Assembly (NCBI RefSeq): GCF_000821185.2
Contig: NZ_CP050855.1
Span: 496,001-560,000 of the forward strand
Reading direction: 5' to 3'
DNA: 64,000 bases
Source: Serratia symbiotica
Lineage (GTDB): Bacteria; Pseudomonadota; Gammaproteobacteria; Enterobacterales; Enterobacteriaceae
Positions 30,730 through 45,190 of this stretch are shown here, in pieces (positions within the stretch are counted from its first letter, which is position 1; every line of letters begins with the position of its first letter). The notes under the pieces were generated by a model. That model was not told where the DNA came from. It worked only from the letters and a program-made list of their open reading frames with translations, and ran no database searches. The position numbers and the translations under genes are program-made.

Positions 30730-32181
30730 TCAGTGACGGAATGGATCACCGCTGTTGCGCGCTGGTTGAGTGGTATCGGTGGCTAGCCCGTCGCCGTTAT
30801 AGCCATTGGCATAGGCATTTTGCTCGGTGGTCGCGGGAGCCAGTAGCTCTGGAGAGGTGGAAACAGGTTTGCCCAGCGCACCATTGAGCGCCAGCAAATC
30901 ATTTTCATTCAGCGTCCCGAGTGAAGATTTGATGTTCAACTGGTTGATCAGATAAGTATAACGTGCGCTTGAGAGTTGCTGCTTAGCGTTATACAGCGTG
31001 GTAGTGGCATTCAACACGTCAACTATGGTGCGGGTTCCCACCTGATAACCGGCTTCCATGGCGTCCATGGAACTTTGAGCGGAAACCACCGCCTGTTTGT
31101 AGGCGTTGATGCTGCTGATCGACGCGTTCACGTTGTTGAATGATGAACGCACAGTTTGCACCAGGCTGCGGTGTGCGCTTTCCAGCGATTCACTGGCACC
31201 GACAAAACTATACTGTGCCTGCTGTACCTGAGAGTTAGTCGCACCGCCACTGTAAAGCGGCAGATTGATGCTCAGGCCGATTTTATTCTGCCCAGTGTTG
31301 CTGTCAGTGTCACCGCTGCTACTAGAACCGCTATATTTGGTATCGGTAATACCGGTGGATGCACTCATATTAATGGTCGGCATGTAGCCGGTCTGCGCTA
31401 AACGGATCTGCTCACGGGCCAAATCCTGGCTCAAACGCGCGGAAAGCAGGCTCAGATTATGCGCTTCCGCCTCTTTTAGCAGGTTATTCACCGCTTCCGG
31501 GCGCTGGGTGTTGAATCGGTCAGTATCCAACGAGGCCAGCTCCGGGTAGAAGGTGCCGGTCACCTGGCGCAATTTTTCCAACGCATTATCTAAGGTATTG
31601 CGCGCGGTGACTTCAGACGCCAGCACAGTGTCGTAGTTGGAACGGGCGTTCTGTACGTCAGTGATCGCCACTAAGCCTACATTGAAGCGTTGAGTCGTTT
31701 GATCCAGCGTGCGGTACACCGCTTGTTTTTGCGCCTGAGTATAGGACAGCGCATCGATAGCACTCAGCACACTGAAGTAAGCGGTGGCAGTATCAAGGAT
31801 CAAACGCTGCGAAGAGGTCTGAAAGGTGACGTCAGAGATACCCGCAGTTTTTTCCTGCAACGTCAACACGCGCCATTTCGACATATCAAAAATGGTCTGT
31901 GTCAACGCGAGAGAACCGTTAGTCATAGTAGAGTTGATGTTATTGGCATCGCGGTAGCCACGGCCATAAGCATAACCCGCAGTCAGACCGAGCTGTGGTA
32001 ACAGCGGGCTGCGCGCTTCGTTGATTTTTTCGAATGCAGCGTCACGGTCAGCAGCAGTTTTGCGCAGTTCTGGGTTGCTTTCCCTGGCCTGTTTGTAGAC
32101 CTGCAACAGGTTCTCTGCCTGGCTCATTGCACTGAAGCCGCCCAGGCTTAGACCGATAAGAAAGGGGAGCAGTTTCTTCAT
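30730..32181 (-). CDS. tolC: Outer membrane efflux channel TolC
   Basis: A 483-residue outer-membrane channel shared by AcrAB-type pumps and type I secretion. Start at ATG 32181. A signal peptide covers residues 1-22 (ending SQAEN). Two structural repeats show the long helical-barrel segments (QTTQRFNVGLVAITDVQNAR and its C-terminal partner GYQVGTRTIVDVLNATTTLY). The C-terminal tail is Asn/Gly-rich and variable. The gene is complete and divergent from nudF. Confidence 0.97.
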   Translation of the reverse strand: MKKLLPFLIGLSLGGFSAMSQAENLLQVYKQARESNPELRKTAADRDAAFEKINEARSPLLPQLGLTAGYAYGRGYRDANNINSTMTNGSLALTQTIFDMSKWRVLTLQEKTAGISDVTFQTSSQRLILDTATAYFSVLSAIDALSYTQAQKQAVYRTLDQTTQRFNVGLVAITDVQNARSNYDTVLASEVTARNTLDNALEKLRQVTGTFYPELASLDTDRFNTQRPEAVNNLLKEAEAHNLSLLSARLSQDLAREQIRLAQTGYMPTINMSASTGITDTKYSGSSSSGDTDSNTGQNKIGLSINLPLYSGGATNSQVQQAQYSFVGASESLESAHRSLVQTVRSSFNNVNASISSINAYKQAVVSAQSSMDAMEAGYQVGTRTIVDVLNATTTLYNAKQQLSSARYTYLINQLNIKSSLGTLNENDLLALNGALGKPVSTSPELLAPATTEQNAYANGYNGDGLATDTTQPARNSGDPFRH

Positions 32182-32448
32182 TTGCATTCCTTGTTGTGCA
32201 GCAATATTGCTATGTTAGTGCTGACGATAAACGAATTGAGTTGCCGATTCTAGCAGGGCCAGTTGTGCTCATCAGGTGGCTGAATGTGCCATCTGGCATA
32301 ACTTTTAGCTTTCAGCCCCCCTAGCCGCCTACGTCACACCTGATATCATGGCTGACAATTTAGCATAAAGCAGCGGCAAATTATCTCGTGGTTTTTTATC
32401 ATCAAAGCTGTTTATTTTATCGCCATATTAACGCAGGAGCATGCGCTT

Positions 32449-33081
32449 ATGAACCGTTCGCAGCCATCGCCCGTTACTTTCGACAAAAAAGATGTAGACA
32501 TTATTGCCTGTGAAACGCTGTACCGTGGTTTTTTTTCACTCAATTCATACCGGTTTCGCCACCGCTTATTCAACGGCGAAATCAGCGCGGAGATTCAACG
32601 GGAGATTTTCGAGCGTGGGCATGCGGCGGTGTTGCTACCCTATGACCCAGTGCGCGACGAAGTGGTGCTGATTGAACAATTGCGCATCGCCGCTGTCGAT
32701 ACCAGCCATTCACCTTGGCTGCTGGAAATGGTAGCAGGAATGATCGAGACCGGTGAGAGCATCGAGGATGTATGCCGCCGCGAGGCGCTAGAAGAGGCTG
32801 GCGTGGATATTGGGCGCTGCAAGCCGTTGCTGAGCTATCTGGCCAGCCCAGGGGGGACCAGCGAACGCTTGTCGATCATGGTCGGCGAGGTGGACGCCGC
32901 TACTGCCAAGGGTATCCATGGGTTGGAAGAAGAAAATGAAGACATCCGCGTCCATGTGGTCAGCCGTGAGCAGGCTTATTGCTGGGTTGAAGAAGGCGTG
33001 ATCGATAACGCCGCATCGGTGATTGCACTACAATGGTTGGCGTTGCACCATAAATCGTTAAGAAAAGAGTGGGTCAACTAA
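32449..33081 (+). CDS. nudF: ADP-ribose diphosphatase NudF
   Basis: A 210-residue Nudix hydrolase that cleaves ADP-ribose to AMP and ribose-5-phosphate. The Nudix box [20 protein letters not shown] is complete. It starts the nudF-yqiB-cpdA-yqiA-parE run; its stop overlaps the yqiB start by one base. Confidence 0.97.
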   Translation: MNRSQPSPVTFDKKDVDIIACETLYRGFFSLNSYRFRHRLFNGEISAEIQREIFERGHAAVLLPYDPVRDEVVLIEQLRIAAVDTSHSPWLLEMVAGMIETGESIEDVCRREALEEAGVDIGRCKPLLSYLASPGGTSERLSIMVGEVDAATAKGIHGLEEENEDIRVHVVSREQAYCWVEEGVIDNAASVIALQWLALHHKSLRKEWVN

Positions 33082-33506
33082 TGGAACAGCGCTATACCCC
33101 TGATTTCCCGGCAATGATGAGAGTGTACGCCACCAACTATGCGCAATTATGTCGTTTGCTGCCACACAACGACAAAGTGGGCGAAACGGTGACTTATCAG
33201 GTGAACGCAGCTCACTATCGTCTGACCCTTAACGAATCCACACGTTACACTTCTCTGGTGGAAATCGAGCAGACCTTTCCTGTTGTCAACGACTGGAACC
33301 TGCCCGCCATGACAGTGCGGCTATATCATGACGCCATGGTTGCGGAAGTGCGCTCCAGCCAACAAGTCTATCGCTTTAAAGCACGTTATGATTATCCGAA
33401 TAAAAAGTTACATCAACCTGACGAAAAGCATCAAATTAATCTGTTTCTTGCTGATTGGCTACGCTACTGTTTGGCGCATGGAGCGATGGCGGTTCCAGTT
33501 TCTTAA
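33081..33506 (+). CDS. yqiB: DUF1249 protein YqiB
   Basis: 141 residues from ATG 33081 ([16 protein letters not shown]), matching E. coli YqiB (140). No signal peptide or known catalytic motif. It overlaps nudF by one base, so the two are translationally coupled. Function unknown; the conserved position before cpdA suggests shared control only. Confidence 0.93.
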   Translation: MEQRYTPDFPAMMRVYATNYAQLCRLLPHNDKVGETVTYQVNAAHYRLTLNESTRYTSLVEIEQTFPVVNDWNLPAMTVRLYHDAMVAEVRSSQQVYRFKARYDYPNKKLHQPDEKHQINLFLADWLRYCLAHGAMAVPVS

Positions 33507-33533
33507 ACAGACTGAAATAACAAAGGAAACCCT

Positions 33534-34361
33534 GTGGAAAGCCTGTTTAAACTACCCGTGGCGAGTGGGAACACGGCCAGGATCTTACAAATCACCGATA
33601 CCCATCTTTTTGCAGACAAGCACGAGACCTTGCTCGGCATCAATACCTATCGCAGCTACCATGCGGTGCTGGATGCCATTCAGGCACAACGACGCGAGCT
33701 TGACCTTATCGTCGCCACCGGCGATTTGGCACAAGATCACTCACTGGCTGCCTACCAACACTTTGCTGAGGGTATCTTTCAGTTGCCTGCTCCTTGCGTC
33801 TGGTTGCCGGGCAATCATGACTACCAGCCCGCAATGGTCGATGCGTTGACCACTGCGGGCATCGAGCCATCAAAGCAGGTGCTGCTGGGGGATAGTTGGC
33901 AGGTGATCCTGCTAGACAGCCAAGTGTACGGTGTACCGCACGGCGAACTGAGCGAATATCAGCTCGAATGGATGGCGCGTTGCCTGCAAACCCACCCAGA
34001 GCGTTATACCCTATTGCTGCTACACCACCACCCTATGCCTTGCGGTTGTACCTGGCTCGATCAACATAGCCTGCGCAACCCGCATATGCTGGCAACGACC
34101 TTGTTGCGCTATCCCAAGGTGACCACATTGGTATGTGGGCATATTCACCAAGATTTGGATCTCGAATGGCAGGGGCGTTGTCTGTTGACAACGCCGTCTA
34201 CCTGCGTGCAATTCAAACCGCACAGCACTCATTTTACCATTGACGATGTTTCTCCCGGCTGGCGCTATCTTGACCTACTGCCGGATGGCCGCGTCGAGAC
34301 GCAGGTGTACCGCTTGGAAAACAATGATTTCCGCCCCGATATGGATTCGGATGGATACTAA
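33534..34361 (+). CDS. cpdA: 3',5'-cyclic-AMP phosphodiesterase CpdA
   Basis: A 275-residue calcineurin-like metallophosphoesterase that lowers cAMP. Metal-binding motifs in order: [26 protein letters not shown] and CGHIHQD. The start is GTG 33534 with AAAGGAAA upstream, giving [10 protein letters not shown] as in E. coli. Its stop overlaps the yqiA ATG by one base. Confidence 0.97.
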   Translation: MESLFKLPVASGNTARILQITDTHLFADKHETLLGINTYRSYHAVLDAIQAQRRELDLIVATGDLAQDHSLAAYQHFAEGIFQLPAPCVWLPGNHDYQPAMVDALTTAGIEPSKQVLLGDSWQVILLDSQVYGVPHGELSEYQLEWMARCLQTHPERYTLLLLHHHPMPCGCTWLDQHSLRNPHMLATTLLRYPKVTTLVCGHIHQDLDLEWQGRCLLTTPSTCVQFKPHSTHFTIDDVSPGWRYLDLLPDGRVETQVYRLENNDFRPDMDSDGY

Positions 34362-34936
34362 TGCCTGCGACATTACTTTATCTACACGGTTTTAACAGTT
34401 CCCCCCAGTCGGCAAAGGCAACGGCTTTCAAAACTTGGCTGGCTAAGTATCATCCCGACATTGAGATGCTGGTGCCGCAACTGCCGGTCTTTCCAACAGA
34501 GGCCGCTAAAGTACTGGAAAGCCTGGTGATAGAGCGTGCCGGGCGGACGCTGGGCGTGGTCGGCTCCTCGCTGGGCGGCTACTATGCCACCTGGCTTTCG
34601 CAGTGTTTTTTACTGCCTGCGGTGGTGGTTAACCCAGCAGTGAAGCCGTTTGAGCTGCTGCTTAACTATCTTGGCGAAAACGAGAACCCCTACACCAGCC
34701 AGCAATATGTGCTAGAGTCACGTCATGTTTATGATCTAAAAATGATGCACATTGCCTCCTTGGAATCACCGGATTTAATCTGGTTGCTACAACAAACAGG
34801 CGATGAAGTTCTCGATTACAGGCAAGCAGTGGCCTATTATACTGCCTGTCGGCAAACGGTAGAATTGGGTGGAAACCATGCCTTCGTCGGTGTCGCGCAC
34901 TACTTTCCCCAGATTGTGGATTTTTTAGGGCTATAA
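34361..34936 (+). CDS. yqiA: Esterase YqiA
   Basis: A 191-residue alpha/beta hydrolase. It has the oxyanion HGFNSSPQS, the nucleophile elbow GSSLGGYYA, a late Asp in QTGDEVLDY and catalytic His in GGNHAF. The E. coli homologue hydrolyses acyl-CoA and short esters. It is joined to cpdA by a one-base overlap. parE follows after an ERIC-type repeat. Confidence 0.95.
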   Translation: MPATLLYLHGFNSSPQSAKATAFKTWLAKYHPDIEMLVPQLPVFPTEAAKVLESLVIERAGRTLGVVGSSLGGYYATWLSQCFLLPAVVVNPAVKPFELLLNYLGENENPYTSQQYVLESRHVYDLKMMHIASLESPDLIWLLQQTGDEVLDYRQAVAYYTACRQTVELGGNHAFVGVAHYFPQIVDFLGL

Positions 34937-34974
34937 CTCGGCTACAATGTCAAGTAAGAAAAGTATGCGTAGCA

Positions 34975-35099
34975 GACCCAATGGATTGCAAGTTGAGGCT
35001 AGGCGGCAAACTCATGAACCTCTTGGAACTTACCTAGGTAAGCGGTTGAGGTGAGCGGGTGCAGCCAACAACGCGGCGGCTTGCAAGACGAAGGGGATA
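34975..35099. repeat. ERIC-type intergenic palindrome, copy A
   Basis: A degenerate copy of the ~127-bp ERIC/IRU family. The central core (35016-35057) reads GAACCTCTTGGAACTTACCT then AGGTAAGCGGTTGAGGTGAG, matching the ERIC inverted repeat with substitutions. The outer arms carry TTGCAAG at both sides. It lies between yqiA and parE and would be transcribed as a hairpin. Confidence 0.75.
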
Positions 35100-35151
35100 A
35101 ACGCCTGCTAAGCTGACGGTTCCGGCATCTTCCGCTAACCACGAAAAATAA

Positions 35152-37053
<1,902 letters not shown>

Positions 37054-37054
37054 G

Positions 37055-37160
37055 CCGTTCTCAGGCCTGGCGCTGACCGATGAGGGGCAAAGCTTGCTTA
37101 ACCCTGCGTGTCACATCATCCGCTCGGTGGAAAATGCCGACGAGCAGAGGGGACAAATGA
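37055..37160 (+). pseudogene. Possible LysR-type regulator remnant between parE and parC
   Basis: Directly after the parE stop one frame reads GLALTDEGQSLLNPACHIIR, close to the helix-turn-helix-following segment of LysR regulators (LTxEGxxLLxxAxxIL). It continues for only ~25 convincing codons and has no start. It looks like the stub of a deleted gene. Low information, so treat as tentative. Confidence 0.35.
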
Positions 37161-37310
37161 GGCATAAACATACCGACCTATTAGCTTCCAGCCAGCAATC
37201 ATGGCGCCTACTGTGACAACCATCACGCAGATAGGTTACTATTACCAGCAGAATCTCCCCTTTGTCGTCCAAGAGTTACTGCCATGCCACGGTCTGAGGA
37301 TAATTGAGTA

Positions 37311-39584
37311 ATGAGTGATTTAACTCATGACGGTGTAGAGCGTTTACCGCTGCACACCTTCACTGAAAACGCCTATCTGAATTATTCCATGTACGTCATC
37401 ATGGATCGAGCGTTGCCGTACATTGGCGATGGGTTGAAGCCGGTACAACGCCGCATTATTTACGCCATGTCCGAGCTGGGGCTGAGCAACAGCGCTAAAT
37501 TCAAGAAATCTGCCCGTACCGTGGGTGACGTGCTGGGCAAATACCATCCGCACGGTGACAGTGCCTGTTATGAAGCCATGGTGTTGATGGCACAGCCGTT
37601 CTCATATCGCTATCCGCTGGTAGATGGTCAAGGAAACTGGGGGGCACCGGATGATCCCAAGTCCTTTGCCGCCATGCGTTATACTGAATCGCGGCTGTCC
37701 AAATATGCAGAAGTCCTGTTAGCTGAACTGGGCCAAGGCACCGTCGACTGGGTGCCAAATTTTGACGGTACCCTCCAGGAGCCGAAGATATTGCCGGCGC
37801 GCCTGCCAAACATTTTACTCAACGGCACCACGGGTATCGCCGTCGGCATGGCAACCGATATCCCACCACACAATGTGCGTGAAGTAGCCACCGCCGCTGT
37901 GGCACTGATCGACAAGCCGGGCGCTTTGCTCGATGATCTGCTCGCATTCGTCCAAGGGCCAGATTTTCCCACTGAAGCTGAGATCATCACCCCGCGTGAT
38001 GAAATTCGCAAAATTTACCAGAATGGTCGCGGTTCGGTGCGTATGCGCGCCGTGTGGAACAAGGAAGACAACAGTGCAGTGATCACCGCCCTGCCACACC
38101 AGGTTTCCGGTGCCAAAGTGCTGGAACAGATCGCCAATCAGATGCGTGCCAAGAAGCTGCCGATGGTCGAAGATCTGCGTGATGAGTCCGATCACCAGAA
38201 CCCGACACGTCTGGTTGTTGTGCCGCGCTCCAACCGCATCGATCTGGAGCAAGTGATGAACCACCTGTTCGCCACCACCGATCTGGAACGCAGCTATCGC
38301 GTCAACATGAATATGATCGGTTTAGATAATCGCCCACAGGTAAAAGGGTTGGTGGAAATCTTAACCGAGTGGCTGACGTACCGTCGCGATACGGTACGCC
38401 GCCGGCTTAACTATCGCCTTGAGAAAGTGCTGAAACGCCTGCACATTCTTGAAGGCTTGCTGGTGGCGTTCCTCAACATCGATCAGGTGATCCACATCAT
38501 CCGCAGCGAAGACGAACCTAAACCGGTGCTGATGCAGAGTTTCGGTATCTCCGACACCCAGGCGGAAGCGATCCTAGAGCTGAAGCTGCGCCATTTGGCC
38601 AAGCTGGAAGAGTTCAAGATTCGCGGTGAGCAGGATGCGTTGGTCAAAGAACGCGATCAACTGCAAGCACTGTTGGCCTCTGAGCGCAAACTGAACATCC
38701 TGCTCAAGAAAGAGATCCAGGCTGATGCGCAGGCTTATGGCGACGACCGCCGTTCCCCCATTATCGAGCGCGCAGAAGCCAAGGCGATGAACGAGCACGA
38801 TTTCGTGCCGTCCGAACCAGTGACTATTGTGTTATCCGAGATGGGCTGGGTACGTAGTGCCAAGGGGCACGATATCGAACCAGGCGGATTAAGCTATAAG
38901 GCTGGTGACAGCTTCCGTAGCGCGGCGCGCGGCAAGAGCAACCAGCCGGTGGTGTTTATCGACTCTACCGGGCGCAGCTATGCGCTCGATCCACTGACGC
39001 TGCCTTCGGCACGTGGCCAAGGCGAGCCACTAACCGGCAAGCTGACGCCACCACCGGGCGCTACCATCGAACAGGTACTGATGGCACCAGACGATCAGAA
39101 ACTACTGATGGCCTCCGATGCTGGCTACGGTTTCATTTGCACCTTCAATGATTTGGTGGCGCGCAACCGCGCTGGCAAGGTGATGATTACCTTGCCGGAT
39201 GACGCCAAAGTATTACCGCCAATAGAGATCCACGGCGAAGACAACATGCTGCTATCGATCACCGCCGCTGGGCGCATGCTGATGTTCCCGGTCACCGATC
39301 TGCCACAACTATCGAAGGGCAAGGGCAACAAGATTGTCTCCATTCCGGCGACGCAGGCGGCAACCGGTGAAGATAAACTGGCTTGGCTGTTGGTACTGCC
39401 GCCGCAAACTTCCATAACCCTGCATGTAGGCAAACGTAAGCTGACGCTGAGGCCAGAAGATCTGCAAAAATTCCGTGCCGAGCGTGGCCGCAAAGGTACC
39501 CAACTGCCACGCGGCTTGCAGCGCATCGACCGCGTAGAGGTGAATGCGCCGCAGCGTGCGGCTATAGTAGGTGATCAAGAATAA
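37311..39584 (+). CDS. parC: DNA topoisomerase IV subunit A
   Basis: The 757-residue cleavage subunit of topoisomerase IV. The N-terminal region, including [19 protein letters not shown] (the quinolone-resistance region with wild-type-like Ser and Glu), precedes the catalytic Tyr in FAAMRYTES near residue 122. The C-terminal beta-pinwheel holds repeated segments. It is complete and has its own 257-bp leader. The next gene is murA in convergent orientation, which is not the E. coli order. Confidence 0.98.
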   Translation: MSDLTHDGVERLPLHTFTENAYLNYSMYVIMDRALPYIGDGLKPVQRRIIYAMSELGLSNSAKFKKSARTVGDVLGKYHPHGDSACYEAMVLMAQPFSYRYPLVDGQGNWGAPDDPKSFAAMRYTESRLSKYAEVLLAELGQGTVDWVPNFDGTLQEPKILPARLPNILLNGTTGIAVGMATDIPPHNVREVATAAVALIDKPGALLDDLLAFVQGPDFPTEAEIITPRDEIRKIYQNGRGSVRMRAVWNKEDNSAVITALPHQVSGAKVLEQIANQMRAKKLPMVEDLRDESDHQNPTRLVVVPRSNRIDLEQVMNHLFATTDLERSYRVNMNMIGLDNRPQVKGLVEILTEWLTYRRDTVRRRLNYRLEKVLKRLHILEGLLVAFLNIDQVIHIIRSEDEPKPVLMQSFGISDTQAEAILELKLRHLAKLEEFKIRGEQDALVKERDQLQALLASERKLNILLKKEIQADAQAYGDDRRSPIIERAEAKAMNEHDFVPSEPVTIVLSEMGWVRSAKGHDIEPGGLSYKAGDSFRSAARGKSNQPVVFIDSTGRSYALDPLTLPSARGQGEPLTGKLTPPPGATIEQVLMAPDDQKLLMASDAGYGFICTFNDLVARNRAGKVMITLPDDAKVLPPIEIHGEDNMLLSITAAGRMLMFPVTDLPQLSKGKGNKIVSIPATQAATGEDKLAWLLVLPPQTSITLHVGKRKLTLRPEDLQKFRAERGRKGTQLPRGLQRIDRVEVNAPQRAAIVGDQE

Positions 39585-39657
39585 GCGATAGCGATAACAG
39601 GATGATAAACAGGCGGGTGCCACTGGTCAGCCCTTAGCAGTTTTGCACGCACCGCCA

Positions 39658-41224
<1,567 letters not shown>

Positions 41225-41242
41225 AGTATCCAGTTCTGCAAC

Positions 41243-41373
41243 TATACCCTTCATACTGCAAGCTGCGGGCGAGCGTTGGCTTGCTCCACTGATCCCAGTC
41301 ACTGACTTAAGTATAAGCTTCTGAGGCTCTGTTGCGTCGCCGCTTTCCTGCAACTCGAATTATCTTGGGTATA
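41243..41373. repeat. ERIC-type intergenic palindrome, copy B
   Basis: 131 bp with TATACCC at one end and GGGTATA at the other. The interior CCACTGATCCCAGTCACTGA and AAGTATAAGCTTCTGAGG follow the ERIC core in reverse orientation to copy A. It lies just upstream of ibaG and probably forms part of its leader. Confidence 0.78.
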
Positions 41374-41427
41374 AAGGACGGTAAACAGCTTGGTATCTTA
41401 GCGGGATAACCGGTTTTCTTAAACTAA

Positions 41428-41572
41428 GAACCTATCCCATTAGGCTATTTTATTTACCATTTTGGATCTAGGCAGTGCTCACCCTCCTCACGGACTCCCT
41501 GTACGCGCTGGTTGTTGCGTGCTGTCCTGGTCCAAACGGGCTGCAACAATGTACGCCTACGGGGATAGGCTC
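41428..41572 (-). mobile_element. 145-bp MITE, copy 2
   Basis: The same element as copy 1 in reverse orientation and of exactly equal length. Its ends are GAACCTATCCC and GGGATAGGCTC; flanks are TAA on the left and TAT on the right, so the duplication has decayed by one base or one end was changed. It lies between mlaB and ibaG and separates the mla genes from ibaG-murA. Confidence 0.85.
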
Positions 41573-41578
41573 TATAGC

Positions 41579-41603
41579 AAAAGCCCCTGTTCAACAGAGG
41601 CTT
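41579..41603 (-). terminator. Terminator-like hairpin after mlaB
   Basis: AAGCCCCTGTT and ACAGAGGCTT pair with one mismatch pair. On the minus strand the stem is followed by TTTTGC. It would end the mlaFEDCB transcript before the MITE. Confidence 0.55.
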
Positions 41604-41641
41604 GGCGTAAATTAATCGTATTAAAACAGCGAAAAATGCCG

Positions 41642-41941
41642 CTAACCGGCATCAACAGGCATTATTGTTTGCAGGTTGTACAGCGCCACCAACGTTCTCA
41701 GCCGATCGGTCGCGCCGGAAATTTTTAACTCCACGCCGCGCTGATGTTGATGTGCACGTAGATGCACCAGCAACGCCAACCCAGCAGAGTCCACGCGCTG
41801 CAATTGTGCCACATCAATCTCGGTTTTATCCGCCAATAATGCGCCCCGTTGTTGCCACAGTGGCAACAGCGTTTCCCGATCCAATACCCCGCGTAAGATC
41901 AACGTCTGGAGCTGCGATTCATAGCTGAGTGCCGCCGACAT
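41642..41941 (-). CDS. mlaB: Lipid asymmetry ABC system STAS protein MlaB
   Basis: A 99-residue cytoplasmic STAS-domain subunit of the MlaFEDB complex, needed for ABC activity. Start at ATG 41941, which overlaps the mlaC stop by one base. The segment DVAQLQRVDSAGLALLVHL is the STAS motif with the conserved Ser. Last gene of the mla unit. Confidence 0.95.
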   Translation of the reverse strand: MSAALSYESQLQTLILRGVLDRETLLPLWQQRGALLADKTEIDVAQLQRVDSAGLALLVHLRAHQHQRGVELKISGATDRLRTLVALYNLQTIMPVDAG

Positions 41942-42570
41942 CAGTTTTTTCGATCCAAGGTAATCGGCTGTGCTGCAGCAACCTGCAACTGCTTGGTCAG
42001 GCCGTCGATACCCTGAGTTCGCAGCGTGGCAGCCCACTCGTTCTGCTTAGTGGTGATCATGCTGACGCCCTCAGCGATCATGTCATACGCCTGCCAATAA
42101 CCGGTTTTGGTGTTCTTGCGCCACTGGAAATCCAGACGTACCGGCGGGCGACCGTCATTGTCAATGATAGTCACACGGATCGCCACGATATTAGCATTGT
42201 CCACTGGCCGCTCAGGAGCAATCTGGTAACTTTGGCCGTGGTACATCGCCAGCGCCTGGCCATAAGCCTGCTCCAGGTAGGACTGGAAGGCGCTGAAATA
42301 AACTTCACGTTGTGCTGGCGTCGCCTCTTTGTAATAGCGGCCCAGCACCAGCGCACCAGCGTATTTGACCTGTACGAACGGCATCAACTCCTGATGAACA
42401 ATGGTGCGCAGGTAGTTGGGATCCTGCTGGATTTTCGGCTGCTCGGTTTTCAGGCGGCTAAAGGTCTTCTGCGCCGCGTCTTGCATCATACTATACGGGT
42501 TGGTCTGATCGGCCGCGTTCGCCAAGGGCGCAATCGCCAGCAGGGCGACCATCAATAAACGTTTAAACAT
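41941..42570 (-). CDS. mlaC: Periplasmic phospholipid carrier MlaC
   Basis: A 209-residue soluble carrier that moves phospholipid between the MlaA-porin complex in the outer membrane and MlaFEDB. A cleavable signal peptide is visible (residues 1-~20, ending LANAADQ). The family Tol_Tol_Ttg2 is shown by [20 protein letters not shown] and VDFQWR-type strands. It is complete. Confidence 0.96.
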   Translation of the reverse strand: MFKRLLMVALLAIAPLANAADQTNPYSMMQDAAQKTFSRLKTEQPKIQQDPNYLRTIVHQELMPFVQVKYAGALVLGRYYKEATPAQREVYFSAFQSYLEQAYGQALAMYHGQSYQIAPERPVDNANIVAIRVTIIDNDGRPPVRLDFQWRKNTKTGYWQAYDMIAEGVSMITTKQNEWAATLRTQGIDGLTKQLQVAAAQPITLDRKN

Positions 42571-42584
42571 GCAGGTTTCCTCTC

Positions 42585-43115
42585 TTAATGACTCGGTACA
42601 GTGGGTTGCGATGCTACTGTGCCGGCAGCCACATCTCCCGGTTTGGCGCTGTCGCTTTTATACAGGAACTGGCCTACCAGATCTTCCAGAACTATGGCTG
42701 ACTTGGTGTCCTGAATGGTGTCGCCGTCTTTCAGAATAGCGGTGCCCATATCTGGATCTTCAAAACCGACGTTCAGCGCCAAATACTGCTCCCCCAACAG
42801 ACCGGCGGTACGGATCGCCAGGGAACTGGTGTCCGGGATCTGGTGGTACTTTTCCTGGATATCCAGCGCCACGCGCGGCGTATAAGTTTTCGTATCAAGC
42901 TCTATATTGGCCACGCGACCAATCACCACGCCACCGACTTTCACCGGCGAACGCATTTTCAGCCCGCCGATGTTATCAAAAGCAGCATAGATGCGGTAAG
43001 TTGGCTCACTGCCGATCGATTTAATATTCGCTACCTGTAAGCAGATAAACACCATGGCGCACAGCGCAATCAGCATAAATGCCCCAATCCAGATTTCACT
43101 TTTCTTCGTTTGCAT
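42585..43115 (-). CDS. mlaD: MCE-domain lipid transport protein MlaD
   Basis: 176 residues from ATG 43115 ([11 protein letters not shown]). One N-terminal membrane helix (~8-28) anchors the periplasmic MCE domain ([20 protein letters not shown]), which forms the hexameric ring of the inner-membrane complex. [18 protein letters not shown] is highly conserved. The C-terminal tail is Ala/Pro-rich. Confidence 0.96.
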   Translation of the reverse strand: MQTKKSEIWIGAFMLIALCAMVFICLQVANIKSIGSEPTYRIYAAFDNIGGLKMRSPVKVGGVVIGRVANIELDTKTYTPRVALDIQEKYHQIPDTSSLAIRTAGLLGEQYLALNVGFEDPDMGTAILKDGDTIQDTKSAIVLEDLVGQFLYKSDSAKPGDVAAGTVASQPTVPSH

Positions 43116-43119
43116 CGAA

Positions 43120-43902
43120 TCAATTCCCAAACATCAGTGCTGTTAGCACAAAATCCAATCCCAACACCGCCAATGACGAATGTACCACGGTACGGGTCGT
43201 TGCCTGGCTAATCCCCGTAGAAGTCGGTACAGCGTCATATCCGTTGAAGATAGCAATCCAAGTGACAGTAATGGCGAATACTACGCTTTTGAGCAGGCAG
43301 TTGAGCAGATCTTTTTTCCATTCCACGGCACCTTGCATCGCCGACCAGAAGAAACCGCTGTCGATGCCCTTCCAGTCCACCCCGACGATAGCACCACCCA
43401 AGATGCCGAGTGCAACGAAGATAATCGTCAACAGTGGCAAGCTGATCAAACCGGCCCAAAAACGCGGTGCCACGATGCGCCGCAACGGATCGACGGCCAT
43501 CATTTCCAGGCTGGAGATTTGCTCGGTCGCTTTCATCAGGCCGATTTCTGCGGTAAGCGCAGAACCGGCGCGGCCAGCGAACAGCAACGCGGTCACCACC
43601 GGTCCTAACTCTCGCAGCAGCGATAACGCCACCATCATGCCCAGACTGGCCTCGGCGCTGTAAGTGGTGAGCACGATATACCCTTGCAGCCCTAACACCA
43701 TGCCGATAAACAGGCCAGAAACCATGATGATCAGCAATGACTGCACGCCAATACTGTACATTTGCTTCAACAACAGCGGCCACTGCTTGCGCGGCTCTGG
43801 CTGCCCGACCAGCGCGTTGAACAACATCAGCCCGGCACGGCCAAAGCTGGCGCTAGTGTCAATGCATCGGCGTCCTAACGACGCTAACGCCTGTAATAAC
43901 AT
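43120..43902 (-). CDS. mlaE: Lipid ABC transporter permease MlaE
   Basis: A 260-residue membrane permease. ATG 43902 is chosen because GGGAG lies about 10 bases upstream and the length equals E. coli; a GTG 12 bases earlier would overlap mlaF. Features are [21 protein letters not shown] helices, the coupling region [20 protein letters not shown] and [11 protein letters not shown]. Confidence 0.95.
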   Translation of the reverse strand: MLLQALASLGRRCIDTSASFGRAGLMLFNALVGQPEPRKQWPLLLKQMYSIGVQSLLIIMVSGLFIGMVLGLQGYIVLTTYSAEASLGMMVALSLLRELGPVVTALLFAGRAGSALTAEIGLMKATEQISSLEMMAVDPLRRIVAPRFWAGLISLPLLTIIFVALGILGGAIVGVDWKGIDSGFFWSAMQGAVEWKKDLLNCLLKSVVFAITVTWIAIFNGYDAVPTSTGISQATTRTVVHSSLAVLGLDFVLTALMFGN

Positions 43903-43906
43903 GAGG

Positions 43907-44722
43907 TTATTCACTCCCTAAGCCTAATAGTTCGGTCTGATAGTCACCGGCCGGATAACGGAACGGCACCGGCCCATCGGCAATTCCGTCCAAGAACTGG
44001 CGCACACGCGCATCAGGATTGTCCTGTAATTGCTGCGCCGTGCCTTCAGCGATCACCCGATGATCGGCAACGATATAAGCATAATCGGCGATGCTCAACA
44101 CCTCCGGCACATCATGCGACACTACGATACAGGTGATGCCCAGCGCATGGTTCAGTTCGTCGATCAGTTTGACCAGCACGCCCATGGTGATCGGATCTTG
44201 GCCGACGAAAGGTTCGTCGAACATGATCAACTGCGGATCCAACGCTATCGCCCGTGCCAGCGCCGCGCGCCGCGCCATACCACCGGATAATTCATTAGGC
44301 ATCAGTGCAGCCGCACCGCGCAACCCCACTGCCTCCAACTTCATCAGTACCGTACTATGCAAGAGAGGCTCTGGCAGCTTGCTGTGCTCGCGCAACGGGA
44401 AAGCGACGTTTTCAAATACCGTCAGATCGGTGAACAGCGCGCCCGACTGAAACAGCATGCTCATTTTCTTGCGCGCGTCGTACAATGGGTGGCGGGACAA
44501 TGCGGGAATATTGACACCATCAAACCAGATTTCCCCACGATCCGGCGTCAGTTGACCACCGATTAGGCGCAGCAGCGTGGTTTTACCGATGCCAGACGGC
44601 CCCATGATCGCCGTTACCTTACCACGGGGAACCGTTAGGTTGATGTCTTCGAATATTAGTCGATTGCCGCGTGAGAAGCTCATGTTGCGCACGTCGACCA
44701 AATTCTTTACTTGGTGGTGCAT
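43907..44722 (-). CDS. mlaF: Lipid ABC transporter ATPase MlaF
   Basis: The 271-residue ATPase of the Mla system that keeps phospholipids out of the outer leaflet. It has Walker [10 protein letters not shown], signature [14 protein letters not shown], Walker [11 protein letters not shown] and the switch His in VVSHDVPE. First gene of mlaFEDCB. The upstream 468 bp up to yrbG holds MITE copy 3. Confidence 0.97.
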   Translation of the reverse strand: MHHQVKNLVDVRNMSFSRGNRLIFEDINLTVPRGKVTAIMGPSGIGKTTLLRLIGGQLTPDRGEIWFDGVNIPALSRHPLYDARKKMSMLFQSGALFTDLTVFENVAFPLREHSKLPEPLLHSTVLMKLEAVGLRGAAALMPNELSGGMARRAALARAIALDPQLIMFDEPFVGQDPITMGVLVKLIDELNHALGITCIVVSHDVPEVLSIADYAYIVADHRVIAEGTAQQLQDNPDARVRQFLDGIADGPVPFRYPAGDYQTELLGLGSE

Positions 44723-45190
44723 GTTAATGCTCCTTTAAGTGCGGCACATTTTTGCCAAAGCTACCTGTGATGTGAAGGCAACAGGCACAATGCGTATCAT
44801 CTTGACAAAAACTGGCCGCCATTTTGCTACCAATGGTGCCATTGATTTTACTTTTACGCGCCACACGGTCAAAATTAGTACCATCCATAAAGAAAAAAAT
44901 GAAAGTGTGCATATTTTAGTCCATTAACCGGGAAAACCCATCGCGGCGGATTTAAGAGCCTATCCCCGTAGGCGTACATTGTTGCCGCCAGTTTGCACAT
45001 GGATAGCGCTCAACAACCGGAGTGTACATGCAGTACGTGAGGATGGTGAGCACTGCCCAGGGCCAAAATGGCAAATAACATAGCCTAATGGGATAGGTTT
45101 CTTAGTCTGCGCAGCGGTGAGCAAAGCAAGCTAGCCGAGTGACGGCTGTTAACCAACGAACCACAATAATACCCGACTAAAGGACCCTGC
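44723..45190. other. Divergent mlaF / yrbG spacer
   Basis: 468 bp. The MITE copy 3 occupies 44956-45100. The remaining ~230 bp next to mlaF is AT-rich with no convincing gene, and ~90 bp next to yrbG should hold its promoter. Short frames on both strands here lack family resemblance. Confidence 0.6.
44956..45100 (+). mobile_element. 145-bp MITE, copy 3
   Basis: Same orientation and same length as copy 1. The left end TAA|GAGCCTATCCCC is intact; the right end GGGATAGGTTT has two substitutions against GGATAGGCTC and no clear TAA after it. It lies between mlaF and yrbG. Confidence 0.85.

Noticed and set aside
35016..35057. Palindrome before parE as a terminator of yqiA
   Set aside because: The sequence follows the ERIC core, and there is no U-run after the stem.
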